A stretch of 64,000 nt of DNA from Pseudorhizobium endolithicum. GTDB taxonomy: Bacteria; Pseudomonadota; Alphaproteobacteria; Rhizobiales; Rhizobiaceae. Shown here piece by piece: positions 8,619 through 17,244 of the stretch. The first letter of the stretch is position 1, and every line of letters starts with the position of its first letter. The position numbers and the translations under genes were made by a program. The notes below the pieces were generated by a model. It did no database searches. It had not been told where the DNA came from and saw only the letters and a list, made by a program, of their open reading frames with translations. The stretch lies in the NCBI RefSeq assembly GCF_902153245.2, contig NZ_CABFWF030000011.1, forward strand, positions 174,437 through 238,436, in the 5' to 3' direction.

Positions 8619-9296
8619 ATGCTCATCGGAACGGTCAGTCTATGCATGCTTGCAGGATGCAGTGGCGATCTTTCTGCCTTGGACCCTGCTGGTCCCTCAG
8701 CGGCCTCCATAGCCACCCTATGGTGGGTGATGCTCGCAGTTGCGGCCGTTTTTTTCCTGCTGGTCGTCGGACTGTTCCTTGCGACAGTATTCATTCCCCA
8801 TTTCGGAAGGGGAGTAACACCACGCCAATGGATCATCTATGGCGGGATTGCGTTGCCGCTACCCCTTCTTGTCCTGCTAACCTTCTTTGCCTTCTGGCAA
8901 GGCGAATACCTGCTGCGGGGAGGAGGCCCGCAACCAGGTGATATCTACCGTGTCCAGGCTCATGGCACGATGTGGTCGTGGCGGTTCTCCTATCCGGACG
9001 CACCGGAAAAAGCTCCAACACAAGACGTACTGCATATTCCCGCAGCCCGCACCGTCGAGATCGCCGTGACCAGCGGCGACGTCATCCACAGCTTCTGGAT
9101 CCCCCGTCTGGGCGGCAAGATGGATGCCGTACCGGGCCACGTGAACCACCTGAGGCTGCGGGCTGACCGCCCCGGCCGTTACCGAGGCGTGTGCTCAGAA
9201 TATTGCGGCACCGGGCATGCGAGCATGCGTTTCGAAGTCGAGGCCTTCGAAGATGCCTCTTCCTTAGCGGCGTCCGAACACGAGGAGCGACGATGA
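8619..9296 (+). CDS. ctaC: Cytochrome c oxidase subunit II (lipoprotein type)
   Basis: About 225 residues. The N-terminus looks like a lipoprotein signal with the lipobox LAGC near residue 14. Two membrane helices follow, then a periplasmic cupredoxin domain. The binuclear CuA motif CSEYCGTGHASM is complete (Cys192, Cys196, His200, Met203), and an aromatic electron-entry patch is visible at MWSWRFSYP. No fused cytochrome c domain is present. The start is uncertain. The open frame runs far upstream, but there it lies antisense to the DUF2231 gene; ATG 8619, TTG 8610 and ATG 8646 are all possible. The gene is coupled to the next one by an ATGA overlap. Confidence 0.9.
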   Translation: MLIGTVSLCMLAGCSGDLSALDPAGPSAASIATLWWVMLAVAAVFFLLVVGLFLATVFIPHFGRGVTPRQWIIYGGIALPLPLLVLLTFFAFWQGEYLLRGGGPQPGDIYRVQAHGTMWSWRFSYPDAPEKAPTQDVLHIPAARTVEIAVTSGDVIHSFWIPRLGGKMDAVPGHVNHLRLRADRPGRYRGVCSEYCGTGHASMRFEVEAFEDASSLAASEHEERR

Positions 9297-11806
9297 CCGA
9301 GCTTCGCAAGGAAAGGCTATCTCCGGTGGCGCTCCACCACGCTCTCGAGGCGGTGTGGGGCACAAAGCCCGGTTGGCGCAGGCTGGCGACGATCAACCAC
9401 AACGTTGTCGGCAAGCGCTTCATGTTGACGGCTCTGATCTTCTTCGGGATCGGCGGCTTGCTGGCGATGCTGATCCGGGTGCAGCTCGCGTCGTCGGAAA
9501 GCGTGTTCATGAATGCCGAGCAATACGCTCAGGTCTTCACCATGCACGGCTCCATCATGATGTTCCTGTTCGCCATACCCTTCTTCGAGGGGCTGACGAT
9601 CTATCTGCTGCCGAAGCTACTCGGAACGCGTGACCTCGCCTTCCCTCGAATGTCCGCCTACGGCTACTGGTGTTACCTTTTCGGCGGGTCCATCCTGATC
9701 GCTGCCCTGGTTGCCGGGGTTGCACCCGATAGCGGCTGGTTCATGTACACGCCGCTTTCGTCTGCGACCTATGCGCCTGGCATCAATTCCGACGTCTGGC
9801 TGCTCGGCATAACCTTCGTCGAGATCTCGGCACTGTCCGCTGCGATCGAGATCATCGTGACGATCCTCAAGCTCAGGGCAGCCGGAATGTCCTTGGACAG
9901 GATGCCGATCTTCGCGTGGTACATGCTGGTGGTTGCCACGATGATGCTGATCGGCTTCCCGCCACTCATTCTCGGGTCCGTCCTTCTGGAACTCGAACGA
10001 GCCTTCGACCTCCCCTTTTTCGACCCTTCGCGCGGGGGCGACCCGCTATTATGGCAGCATCTCTTCTGGCTGTTCGGCCATCCCGAGGTCTACATCATCT
10101 TCTTGCCGGCCGCGGGGGCCATATCCACTATCCTGCCGGTTTTTGCGGGCACGCCGCTGGCCGGGTACCGCATCATCATCGCGGCGCTTGTGTCCATGGC
10201 CTTCCTCTCGTTCGGGCTTTGGGTCCACCACATGTACACGACGGGAATTCCGCATGTGGCGCTATCCTTCTTTTCAGCGGCAAGCGCCCTGGTGGCGGTT
10301 CCCACGGCGATCCAGATCTTTGCCTGGCTTGCGACCATCAGCCACGGAAGGCCTCGGTTCAGCATTCCGATGCTGCATATCTTCGGCTTCTTCTTCGTCT
10401 TCGTTATCGGAGGCTTGACCGGGGTGATGCTGGCTATGGTCCCGTTTGACTGGCAGGCCCACGACACGCATTTCGTTGTTGCGCATCTTCACTATGTCCT
10501 AGTCGGCGGTTTCGTGTTTCCGATGATGGCTGCAGCCTATTACTGGCTCCCTCACATTACCGGACGGCAACCGGTCCAGCACCTGTCGCAGGCCTCGTTC
10601 TGGATGATCTTCGTCGGCTTCAATGTTACCTTCTTCATGATGCACCTTACCGGCCTGCGCGGAATGCCGAGGCGGATTTTCGAGTATCCAAGCGAGGCGG
10701 GATGGGAGACGCTGAACTTCATCTCGTCGATCGGAAGTTTCGTCATGGCGGCGGGCTTCGCATTGCTGGCCCTGGATTTCATTTTGCTCTTCCGGTTCGG
10801 GCGGCGATATCATCGAAATCCATGGAAAGCCGGGACCCTGGAATGGGCCATGCCGACACCGCCGGCATCCTATAATTTCGCATCGCTGCCTTCGGTCGAC
10901 CGGCGTGCAGATCAACTCGATCCCCACACTCTGGGAGCGCAGCTCGCCGCGGGCGATGGTTATCTCGGATTTCTGCGCGACGACCGCATGGAACTCCTTG
11001 CAGTTGATATCGTCTCCGGCGAACCGGAACACGTGGTTCGCTTCCCTCGCCAGAGCTATCTTCCGCTATGGACGGCTATCGCTACCGGCAGCGTTTTCGT
11101 TTTATTGCTGCTGAAACTGTATTGGCTGGTACCGATCGCTTTCACCGTCGTTGTCATCCTCTTCCTGTTCTGGACACCAGACACGGCCGAGACACGTGAC
11201 ATTCATAGCTTGCCCATAGGCAACAGCTTAGAACTGCCACCGCATCTTGAAGTCGAGCGCCCACCGTCCTGGTGGGGTGTGGTCCTTGCGATCGTTGCAG
11301 ACGCTACGGCCTATACCTCCCTTATCTTCGGAGGTCTTTTCCTCTGGGTTTCGGCACCAAACTGGCCGCCCGCAGACAAGGTCGAACTTGCACTTGCACC
11401 TTCCATAGGCATCGCCGCGATGCTGTTGGCTTCAGCGCTGACATCCTATAGAGCAGCTTCCGCAGGACCACACGCTTCTCGCTATCTCCTCATCTGCGCT
11501 TTTGCTCAAGCTATTAGCGCCATAGGCTTCGTCTGGCTCTCATTCACTGGTCTTACGGATCCCACCGAGCATGCGGTGGCAGCTACTCTTCTCGTTGTTT
11601 TCGCCTATGCAGCACTTCATTGCGGGGTGGGCGTCGTTCTAGCTGGCTACGGCGTATGGCGTGTTCACTGCGGCTACGTGTCAGCGCGACGAAATCTGGA
11701 TCTGCGCATATCAAAGCTCTGGCAGGGATACTCGGCTGCGATCGGCATCATGTCATTGTTGTCCCCTGTGCTACTCGGCAGCCTCGCCAGCGGATTCTCG
11801 CCATGA
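9293..11806 (+). CDS. ctaD: Cytochrome c oxidase subunit I fused to a subunit III domain
   Basis: 837 residues. The start is the ATG overlapping the upstream stop, with GAGGAG in front. Residues 1-540 are a heme-copper oxidase subunit I. Ligands seen are His85 (TMHG) and His400 for the low-spin heme, His263 and Tyr267 in GHPEVY, His312-His313 for CuB, and His398 for the high-spin heme. After a hydrophilic linker, residues about 620-837 carry further helices. They include PPSWWGVVLAIVADATAYTS and correspond to subunit III in CoxN/caa3-type fusions. The fused part looks short and lacks several canonical subunit III motifs. This is an alternative oxidase, not the housekeeping aa3 enzyme. Confidence 0.93.
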   Translation: MTELRKERLSPVALHHALEAVWGTKPGWRRLATINHNVVGKRFMLTALIFFGIGGLLAMLIRVQLASSESVFMNAEQYAQVFTMHGSIMMFLFAIPFFEGLTIYLLPKLLGTRDLAFPRMSAYGYWCYLFGGSILIAALVAGVAPDSGWFMYTPLSSATYAPGINSDVWLLGITFVEISALSAAIEIIVTILKLRAAGMSLDRMPIFAWYMLVVATMMLIGFPPLILGSVLLELERAFDLPFFDPSRGGDPLLWQHLFWLFGHPEVYIIFLPAAGAISTILPVFAGTPLAGYRIIIAALVSMAFLSFGLWVHHMYTTGIPHVALSFFSAASALVAVPTAIQIFAWLATISHGRPRFSIPMLHIFGFFFVFVIGGLTGVMLAMVPFDWQAHDTHFVVAHLHYVLVGGFVFPMMAAAYYWLPHITGRQPVQHLSQASFWMIFVGFNVTFFMMHLTGLRGMPRRIFEYPSEAGWETLNFISSIGSFVMAAGFALLALDFILLFRFGRRYHRNPWKAGTLEWAMPTPPASYNFASLPSVDRRADQLDPHTLGAQLAAGDGYLGFLRDDRMELLAVDIVSGEPEHVVRFPRQSYLPLWTAIATGSVFVLLLLKLYWLVPIAFTVVVILFLFWTPDTAETRDIHSLPIGNSLELPPHLEVERPPSWWGVVLAIVADATAYTSLIFGGLFLWVSAPNWPPADKVELALAPSIGIAAMLLASALTSYRAASAGPHASRYLLICAFAQAISAIGFVWLSFTGLTDPTEHAVAATLLVVFAYAALHCGVGVVLAGYGVWRVHCGYVSARRNLDLRISKLWQGYSAAIGIMSLLSPVLLGSLASGFSP

Positions 11807-12156
11807 ACATCCCGCCGCTCATCTCACTCATCGCGGGCTTTCTGATGTGGAGCATCATCTTCGTTCTGCTGTACGCTGCGCAGGCAACTGGATGTCATTT
11901 CTCCGGTGACAATCTAGCAGCGGTTGCTTCCGACCCCACCCTTTTGCGCGTGGTTCTCAGCCTGTTGGTTGCAGTCGCAACGACAGCGATGCTGCTGCTG
12001 TTCTTGAAACACAAGCGGCTTGCCGGGCGGGATCTGCAGAACGAGACGACCTCCGGCTTCTTTCGTGAACTCTCCGCCTATGTGTGGGCTGCAGCACTGG
12101 TCGCGACCCCGTTCTGCTTCGGTGGGGTCGCTTGGCTCACTCTCTGCGGAACCTAA
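11803..12156 (+). CDS. Small membrane protein at the end of the oxidase operon
   Basis: 117 residues. The ATG at 11803 overlaps the oxidase subunit I/III stop (ATGA). Three hydrophobic helices are visible: residues 5-26, 47-68 and 90-112. No family motif is certain. Its size and position match small proteins that end CoxN-type oxidase operons and may be subunit IV-like or assembly factors. Cys31, Cys107 and Cys115 are present but not in a known metal motif. The function is inferred only from coupling to the oxidase. Confidence 0.75.
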   Translation: MNIPPLISLIAGFLMWSIIFVLLYAAQATGCHFSGDNLAAVASDPTLLRVVLSLLVAVATTAMLLLFLKHKRLAGRDLQNETTSGFFRELSAYVWAAALVATPFCFGGVAWLTLCGT

Positions 12157-12297
12157 TGCCGGTCGGCTCTGCCTTGATCTGAATCGAACCGAGAACCCAG
12201 CAGTTGCGCTACCTTTAAGCGGCGGCCCGCCGCGGGGAAGAGTCTGGTCGCTTTTGATAATAGTTGATAAAGAGCCTATCTTTCTCCATCACGTCAA

Positions 12298-12576
12298 ATG
12301 GAGAACCGCATGATCAGCGCCGATCTAGGAAAACAGCTCGAAAGCTACATCCAGCAACTCGTCGATACAGGTCGCTATGGCTCGAAAAGCAAAGTCCTAC
12401 GCGAAGGTGTGCGACTGATCCAGGACCGCGAGACCCGGCTTGTCGCGCTGGATGCTTCCATCATGCGCGGCATTGCAGATGCGGACGCTGGACGAACGAA
12501 GCTGGCGTGCGATGTGTTCGATCGTCTCGACGCCAAATACCGTGTGATGGCGAACAAGGCCGAAAAATCTGCATGA
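12298..12576 (+). CDS. parD: ParD-type antitoxin (partner toxin decayed)
   Basis: 92 residues. The body matches CC2985/ParD antitoxins: ISADLGKQLESYIQQLV, GRYGSKSKVLREGVRLI and DRETRLVAL. This is a ribbon-helix-helix DNA-binding N-terminus followed by a toxin-wrapping tail. Translation may start at 12298 or at the second ATG at 12310. The partner toxin gene that should start in the TGATG-like overlap after it is broken, so this antitoxin appears to be an orphan. It may still repress its own promoter or neutralise a ParE encoded elsewhere. Confidence 0.85.
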   Translation: MENRMISADLGKQLESYIQQLVDTGRYGSKSKVLREGVRLIQDRETRLVALDASIMRGIADADAGRTKLACDVFDRLDAKYRVMANKAEKSA

Positions 12577-12859
12577 TCCTTGAGTTTTAACCGAGGCGGA
12601 AAGCGACCTGTTCAGATCCGATTATCGCTGAAGACGATCCCCGACGGGCCTGTCATCCGTCTCAGAGGCGGAGCAAGTGCGAGGGTCTCCCCAATGCTCT
12701 GAACAGCTTCGCCTCCGTTCCCGCTTGGAGCACCATGGTATTCGTCAGCGCGTTCATGGCAAGGACCTGATCTTCTACCGCGTCGAGTCCGAAACGGTAG
12801 TCTTCATCCATCTCCTGCATGGTGCCACCGACTATGGTGCCATCCTGTTGTACGAATAA
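12573..12859 (+). pseudogene. Decayed parE toxin gene
   Basis: Directly after parD an ATG opens MILEF and stops at once. In the next frame the toxin-like EAESDL appears at about 12591-12610. The C-terminal part of a RelE/ParE toxin resumes from about 12700 in the frame ending at 12859: LRLRSRLEHHGIRQR, then IFYRVESETVVFIHLLHG. At least two frame changes or deletions and the loss of the middle make a working toxin unlikely. The last 53 bases with the tail closely match 60193-60245. Confidence 0.7.
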
Positions 12860-12929
12860 ACCAAGGGTCGATCTGGCGCGACCTCGCCCCAAAAATTCTG
12901 CCGATTCCACGATGGTTTTGCACTTGATG

Positions 12930-13410
12930 GGATTTCGAACCACCAGATGGTAGTTATGTATCCCTACTTGCAGAGCTCAAGGAAAGAATCCGAGCGGCTC
13001 GGCTCAAGGCGGCCGTTGCTGTCAACCAAGAACTGATCATGCTCTATTGGAGCGTCGGCCGCGACATCCTCGCCCGCCAGACGGCGGAAGGTTGGGGAGC
13101 CCGCGTGATCGATCGGCTGGCAGCAGACCTCGGGCGCGATTTTCCGGAAATGACTGGCCTTTCCGCCCTCGAAACCTCAAATATATGCGTGCCTTTGCTG
13201 AAGCATTCCCAAACGAGGAAATCGTGCAACAGCTTGTTGCACATTTGCCCTGGGGCGATAACGTCAAGCTCATCGAGATGCTGAAGGACTCTGAGGAGCG
13301 TCTCTGGTACGCGCGCCAGGCAGTAGAACACCGATGGAGTCGCAACATCCTCGTGCATCAAATTGAAGGCGGACTTCATCGTCGGCAGGGAAACACCCCA
13401 TGCCAGCAGA
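12930..13410 (+). pseudogene. Frameshifted DUF1016 (YhcG/PDDEXK nuclease family) remnant
   Basis: Frame 1 (to about 13170) reads SLLAELKERIRAARLKAAV, then NQELIMLYWSVGRDIL and GWGARVIDRLAADLGRDFP. After a one-base shift at about 13165-13175 the family continues as PRNLKYMRAFAEAFPNEEIV, QQLVAHLPWGDNVKLIEML and ERLWYARQAVEHRWSRNILV. It is lost after about 13400. This is the N-terminal DUF1016 half; the nuclease half is missing. No start codon with a ribosome site was found. Together with the broken parE it marks a decaying patch. Confidence 0.8.
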
Positions 13411-13543
13411 TTCCAAACTGCCCTTGCTCTCGGTCACCGATGCTGGCGGCGTGACGGTTCCGCTGGCAGAACCCAACTGCGCACGGCGCTGTGCCCGCCC
13501 CGGACCGCACCTCTTCAGAGGCCCGGCGGAGGCACCTAACAGC

Positions 13544-14740
13544 TTACGTCCTAGCCGGTAGCCAAGCCCGACCCAGCGCTGTCGCGGCCGCCAGGACGGC
13601 AGCGACGGAAAGCGCAACGCTTCCCCAGCCGAGGCTGGGGGCGAGCGCACCAGCCACTGCCGGCCCAGCAAGCATCCCCAGATTGTTGCCCTGCATAGCA
13701 AGGCCTAAGGTCGCTCCAACCAGATCCGGCCGAGGTGCCAGCATTGGCAGGCAAGTCATCAGCACGACTGGGACTAACCCGGCCATGAAGGAGAACAGAA
13801 TTGAGAAGCTGACGACGAACTGCCACCCCATACCGGCTGCCAGGATGCCATAGCCAAACCCCATCATAGCAACGAATCCTGCCATTAAAACAAGGGTCGG
13901 ACGTCTCCACGTTGAAAGCAGGAAGCCGGAGACGAGATTGCCGATCCCACCAGCCGCTATCGAGATGGCGGTAACGATCCCAGCGAGGTTTCGGCTGAGA
14001 CCAACCTGCTCTTGCAGCAGCGTTGGCAAGAAGCCAAAGATCGCAAAGAAGGCGGTAGAGAAGGCCGCGAAAAGGGCAGCTAGAACCCAAGGCCCAGGCG
14101 CACCAGCAACCTGTGTCAGCTGCTCCTTGACAGGCTGGTCCTGCGTCCCAATTGTTATCGCCGGAATCGAGGCAACGGAGAGCAAGCCGTAGCTAAGCAG
14201 AAGCGCGGCGTTAAGCATCCAAAACCCGCGCCAGTCGAAATAGCTCAGCAGCGGCGCGCAAAGCATGGCTAGCGCCATTCCGACGGGCATGACGGTCGCC
14301 CAGATGGCAATCGCCCGTTCGCGTAGCCTCGGGGAAGGAATGGCGAAGATCAATGTGGGCGCGGCCACCACCACTGAAACAAAGCCAAGTCCCTCCAAAA
14401 CCCGCCACAGGATCAGATCTCCGGCGCCGCCGGCCGTGGCGCCGAGGCCGGACCCCAGCGCCTGCATCAGAAGCCCTCCCAGGACCATTTGTTTGGCACC
14501 AAGCCGGTCGACCGCTAGTCCGATGGGCGTGCCAAAAATGGCCCCAACTATCGAAAAGGCAGAGATGACCCAGGATGCGACAACAAGGTCGACCTCCAGG
14601 TCGCTTTGGACGAGGCCCAACGCAATCGGTGCCTTTCCCACTTGCAACGCGGAAATGGCACCTGCCCCCGCGATGACAAGCACGGTGGGCCAACCTACCG
14701 GTGTCGTCCGGGCCTCTTCAAGATGATGCGCAATAGACAT
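13544..14740 (-). CDS. MFS transporter (CynX/NimT-like, 12 helices)
   Basis: 398 residues from the ATG at 14740 with GGAG ten bases upstream; the in-frame start 18 bases earlier is less likely. Twelve hydrophobic helices in two halves are visible. The loop after helix 2 reads GTPIGLAVDRLGAKQMVLGG, the MFS signature loop (G...DR.G.K). The sequence is poor in charged residues inside the helices, as in drug or cyanate-type facilitators. It follows the FMN reductase gene in the same direction by 60 bases and is likely cotranscribed with it under the divergent LysR regulator. The substrate is unknown. Confidence 0.88.
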   Translation of the reverse strand: MSIAHHLEEARTTPVGWPTVLVIAGAGAISALQVGKAPIALGLVQSDLEVDLVVASWVISAFSIVGAIFGTPIGLAVDRLGAKQMVLGGLLMQALGSGLGATAGGAGDLILWRVLEGLGFVSVVVAAPTLIFAIPSPRLRERAIAIWATVMPVGMALAMLCAPLLSYFDWRGFWMLNAALLLSYGLLSVASIPAITIGTQDQPVKEQLTQVAGAPGPWVLAALFAAFSTAFFAIFGFLPTLLQEQVGLSRNLAGIVTAISIAAGGIGNLVSGFLLSTWRRPTLVLMAGFVAMMGFGYGILAAGMGWQFVVSFSILFSFMAGLVPVVLMTCLPMLAPRPDLVGATLGLAMQGNNLGMLAGPAVAGALAPSLGWGSVALSVAAVLAAATALGRAWLPART

Positions 14741-14800
14741 GTCAAGGTCTCCGACCAAACAAGGGCGTGTACCGACTGGGCGCGAAGTTGCGACCAGCGT

Positions 14801-15415
14801 TTACGCGGCGGCGTCCAGCTCGCCTCTCTCATTCTTGCTTGGCGCTGCGGTATACGGTTCGGCGGCACGCGCCCGACGCAAGGCCGTGGCCCACCACTTC
14901 AACTGATGCAGCATTGCAGTAGCGGCCCCTGCACAACTTGCAGGGTCAATCGGCCGTCCATGATCATCGAAGACGTCCCATGCGTTCCGGAAGCTGACGG
15001 TGTCGCGCATCGTCACCGTATGCAGCTCCGCCATTACGCCCCGCAGGTGCTCTACCGCGCGAAGGCCTGCCCCAAACCCGCCGTAGGAGACGAACCCCAC
15101 CGGTTTGGCCTGCCATTCCTGATAACCAAAATCGATGGCGTGCTTGAGAATGGCAGGGAAGCTGTGATTGTATTCCGGCACAACGAAGACAAAGGCATCG
15201 GCATCGGCAAGACGCTGGCAGAACGCGACAGCTTCTGGACCTGGCGTGTCCGAAATGACCACCGGCAACTCAACCTTCGCCAGATCAATAACATCAACCG
15301 AGAAGCTGTCGTCCGATGGAATCTGCTCAATGAACCATTCCGTGACGGTGGGCGCGAGCCGACCCTCGCGATTGCTGCCCACGAGAATGGCGAGGTGGAT
15401 TGGCTTGTCTGACAT
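14801..15415 (-). CDS. NADPH-dependent FMN reductase / flavodoxin-fold protein
   Basis: 204 residues. The start ATG at 15415 has AAGGAGAAGG in front. The phosphate-binding loop GSNREGRLAPTV and the later PEYNHSFPAILKHAIDFGY are the signature of the NADPH-dependent FMN reductase family (SsuE/ChrR/azoreductase-like). These proteins use NAD(P)H to reduce flavin, quinones, chromate or azo dyes in the cytoplasm. Pairing with an MFS transporter and a LysR regulator suggests a detoxification unit. The C-terminal 25 residues are a poorly conserved tail. Confidence 0.9.
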   Translation of the reverse strand: MSDKPIHLAILVGSNREGRLAPTVTEWFIEQIPSDDSFSVDVIDLAKVELPVVISDTPGPEAVAFCQRLADADAFVFVVPEYNHSFPAILKHAIDFGYQEWQAKPVGFVSYGGFGAGLRAVEHLRGVMAELHTVTMRDTVSFRNAWDVFDDHGRPIDPASCAGAATAMLHQLKWWATALRRARAAEPYTAAPSKNERGELDAAA

Positions 15416-15607
15416 GATCCTTCTCCTTCATCATAGGTACTGCAACACGCCCGTGCAGTCGCAACGCCGGCACGCCGAGCTGTCATTGTCATGGACCTGC
15501 ACTACCGGCGCAGACGTGCATCTGCCGCGCGATCTGAGTGGCAATCTCTTTCTAACTTCGTTGCCCTTTCATTCGGGCTGAGGTGAGGATAGATCAGACG
15601 AACAGAT

Positions 15608-15624
15608 AAAAAAGCGCATTTTTT
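15608..15624. promoter_or_regulatory. A/T palindrome in the LysR divergent promoter
   Basis: AAAAAA, five bases (GCGCA), TTTTTT, 25 bases before the LysR start. LysR-type regulators bind T-N11-A inverted repeats, and this dyad lies where an autoregulatory site would be. The same region faces the FMN reductase promoter. Confidence 0.4.
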
Positions 15625-15648
15625 AGAGGAAAACCATCGGATGGCTCG

Positions 15649-16533
15649 ATGCTTCTAATTACGCTCGAGCAATGGCGTGCTCTTGTTGGCGTCGTTGATG
15701 CTGGCAGCTACGCCTTGGCCGCAGAGGCGCTTGGCAAAAGCCAGTCCTCCGTCAGCTATGCGGTGGCGCAGATCGAAGAGCGGACCGGCGTCCAGATCTT
15801 CCAGATCCATGGGAGGAAGGCCATGCTGACGGCCGAAGGCAAGGCATTGTATCTGCGCGCCAGATACCTCTTGTCTGAGGCAAGCCGCCTGGAGAAAGCC
15901 GCTGCCCAAATGGCTCTTGGTCACGAGGCCGAGCTGCGCCTGGCGGCAGACATCATGTTTCCCCCCACCATCCTCATAGAGGCCATCCAGCGTCACGCCC
16001 AAGAACGGCAAACGGCGCGCGTCGAAATCTATGAAACGGTGGTATCTGGCTTCAGGGGGCTGCTTGAAGATGGGAAAGTCGATCTGGCAATCGCGCCTGA
16101 AGTTCCCGACGGCTTCCTCGGCGAGCCAATCATGCGCGTATCATTTCTCCCGGTCGCGGCGCCAGGGCATCCCCTCCACAAGCTTGATCAAGTGACGTTG
16201 CATGACCTTCGAGATCACCATCATCTGATTATTCGTGACAGCGGCGAACGCCGGGCCGACCAAGGCGCCTGGCACGTATCACAAAACAGGATCGTGTTCT
16301 CCCAGACGTCGACATCAATCGAGGCTGCGCGGCGCGGGCTGGGGTTCAGCTGGTTCGCCGAGACTCTCATCGAGGAGGATCTCAGGGCCGGCACCTTGAA
16401 GGAACTGCCAATGGCGGAACGTGCGCAAAGATCGGTTGAACTATTTCTGATTTTTCGTGACCCTGTGGGAGCAAGCCCCGGGGTGCGGGCATTGGCGGAG
16501 GCGCTGCGAGCGGCAGTGAAGCCGGGTCAGTGA
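15649..16533 (+). CDS. LysR-family transcriptional regulator
   Basis: 294 residues. Residues 4-62 are the winged helix-turn-helix (EQWRALVGVVDAGSYALAAE, ALGKSQSSVSYAVAQIEERT), followed by the linker helix and a periplasmic-binding-protein-like effector domain (from about residue 92). The length is typical. It is divergent from the FMN reductase and MFS genes, the classical arrangement for a LysR regulator and its targets. The inducer is unknown. Confidence 0.92.
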   Translation: MLLITLEQWRALVGVVDAGSYALAAEALGKSQSSVSYAVAQIEERTGVQIFQIHGRKAMLTAEGKALYLRARYLLSEASRLEKAAAQMALGHEAELRLAADIMFPPTILIEAIQRHAQERQTARVEIYETVVSGFRGLLEDGKVDLAIAPEVPDGFLGEPIMRVSFLPVAAPGHPLHKLDQVTLHDLRDHHHLIIRDSGERRADQGAWHVSQNRIVFSQTSTSIEAARRGLGFSWFAETLIEEDLRAGTLKELPMAERAQRSVELFLIFRDPVGASPGVRALAEALRAAVKPGQ

Positions 16534-16584
16534 CGGCTGGCAGGTCTAGTACGGCGATTGTAGCCTGGCTGAGGCTGCCAACAT

Positions 16585-16965
16585 CTATATCGGAGCTTGC
16601 CAGCACCGCCTGCCTCCGTGGCTAGAATAATCCTCGGCCTCAGCCTGCCACCAACCGGCTATACCGGAGCCTTGGAACGGAAAAAAGTGCGCTAGTAGAG
16701 GTTTCAGCCGTATGTGTAATGTGAACCTGCCGCGCCGACTTGACGTCGCGGACACATCGGACATGGCGTTTATCGTCAATGTCGGCAGTATACGATCTGC
16801 TTTCGGCGGAGAGACCTCGACTTCGGATTCGTCAACTGCGGGTCGTCCGGCAGCATCCGCATCACCGATTGCTACGTCACCTGCTGCCGATTTTAGATCC
16901 AGATCGTCCCAGATGGAGTTCGGCTTCCTGTCTGTTTCCGAGGACCGGATTTGCGTCTCTGACAT
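16585..16965 (-). CDS. Possible hypothetical protein (weak)
   Basis: A frame of 126 codons beginning MSETQIRSSETDRKP, with a polar, low-complexity middle. It lies in an otherwise gene-free region of 800 bases. It runs antisense across the diverged leader repeat at 16670-16770, has no clear ribosome binding site and matches no family I know. The first 60 residues look protein-like in composition. It may equally be chance. Confidence 0.2.
   Translation of the reverse strand: MSETQIRSSETDRKPNSIWDDLDLKSAAGDVAIGDADAAGRPAVDESEVEVSPPKADRILPTLTINAMSDVSATSSRRGRFTLHIRLKPLLAHFFPFQGSGIAGWWQAEAEDYSSHGGRRCWQAPI
16670..16770 (+). repeat. Diverged copy of the hsp20 promoter/leader
   Basis: This segment resembles 17205-17312 base by base: CTTGGAACGGAAAAAA against CTTGAACGAAAAAAA, a CTAG core, TTTCAGCCG.ATG, then GACATGGCG against GACTTGGCG. 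No heat-shock gene follows it; what lies after has no Hsp20 homology. It is most likely the remnant of a second heat-shock gene leader left by deletion or recombination. Identity is roughly 60 percent by eye. Confidence 0.6.
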
Positions 16966-17206
16966 ACCATTCGACTGAGGCTCGCGACAGAAGTGAAGCA
17001 GGGTATCAGAGGGCCTGGGAAATAGCGTCGTGTCACGCGCTCTATAGCCGGTCTGTTGTCTGAGAGATGCTTGGTAGCATGGGGCGCTCTCGTTGTTGGG
17101 AGGCGTTCCATGTACGAACTTAGACGCGGAGCCCACTTGTGACCAATAAAAGGAATTGGCTGTGCGGACGAAACGCAGCCCTTTCACACCGGCCTGACGC
17201 GGCACC

Positions 17207-17235
17207 CTTGAACGAAAAAAACGGCGTTACTAGAT
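17207..17235 (+). promoter_or_regulatory. Putative RpoH-type heat-shock promoter
   Basis: CTTGAA at 17207-17212, a 17-base spacer, then CTAGAT at 17230-17235. The -35 element equals the alphaproteobacterial RpoH consensus; the -10 is only a fair match. It would give a leader of about 100 bases before the first hsp20 gene. Confidence 0.45.
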
Positions 17236-17244
17236 TAATTTCAG

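Noticed and set aside
12157..12297. A tRNA-like ending around GAATCGAACCGAGAACCC
   Set aside because: It lacks the matching acceptor and anticodon arms on either strand.
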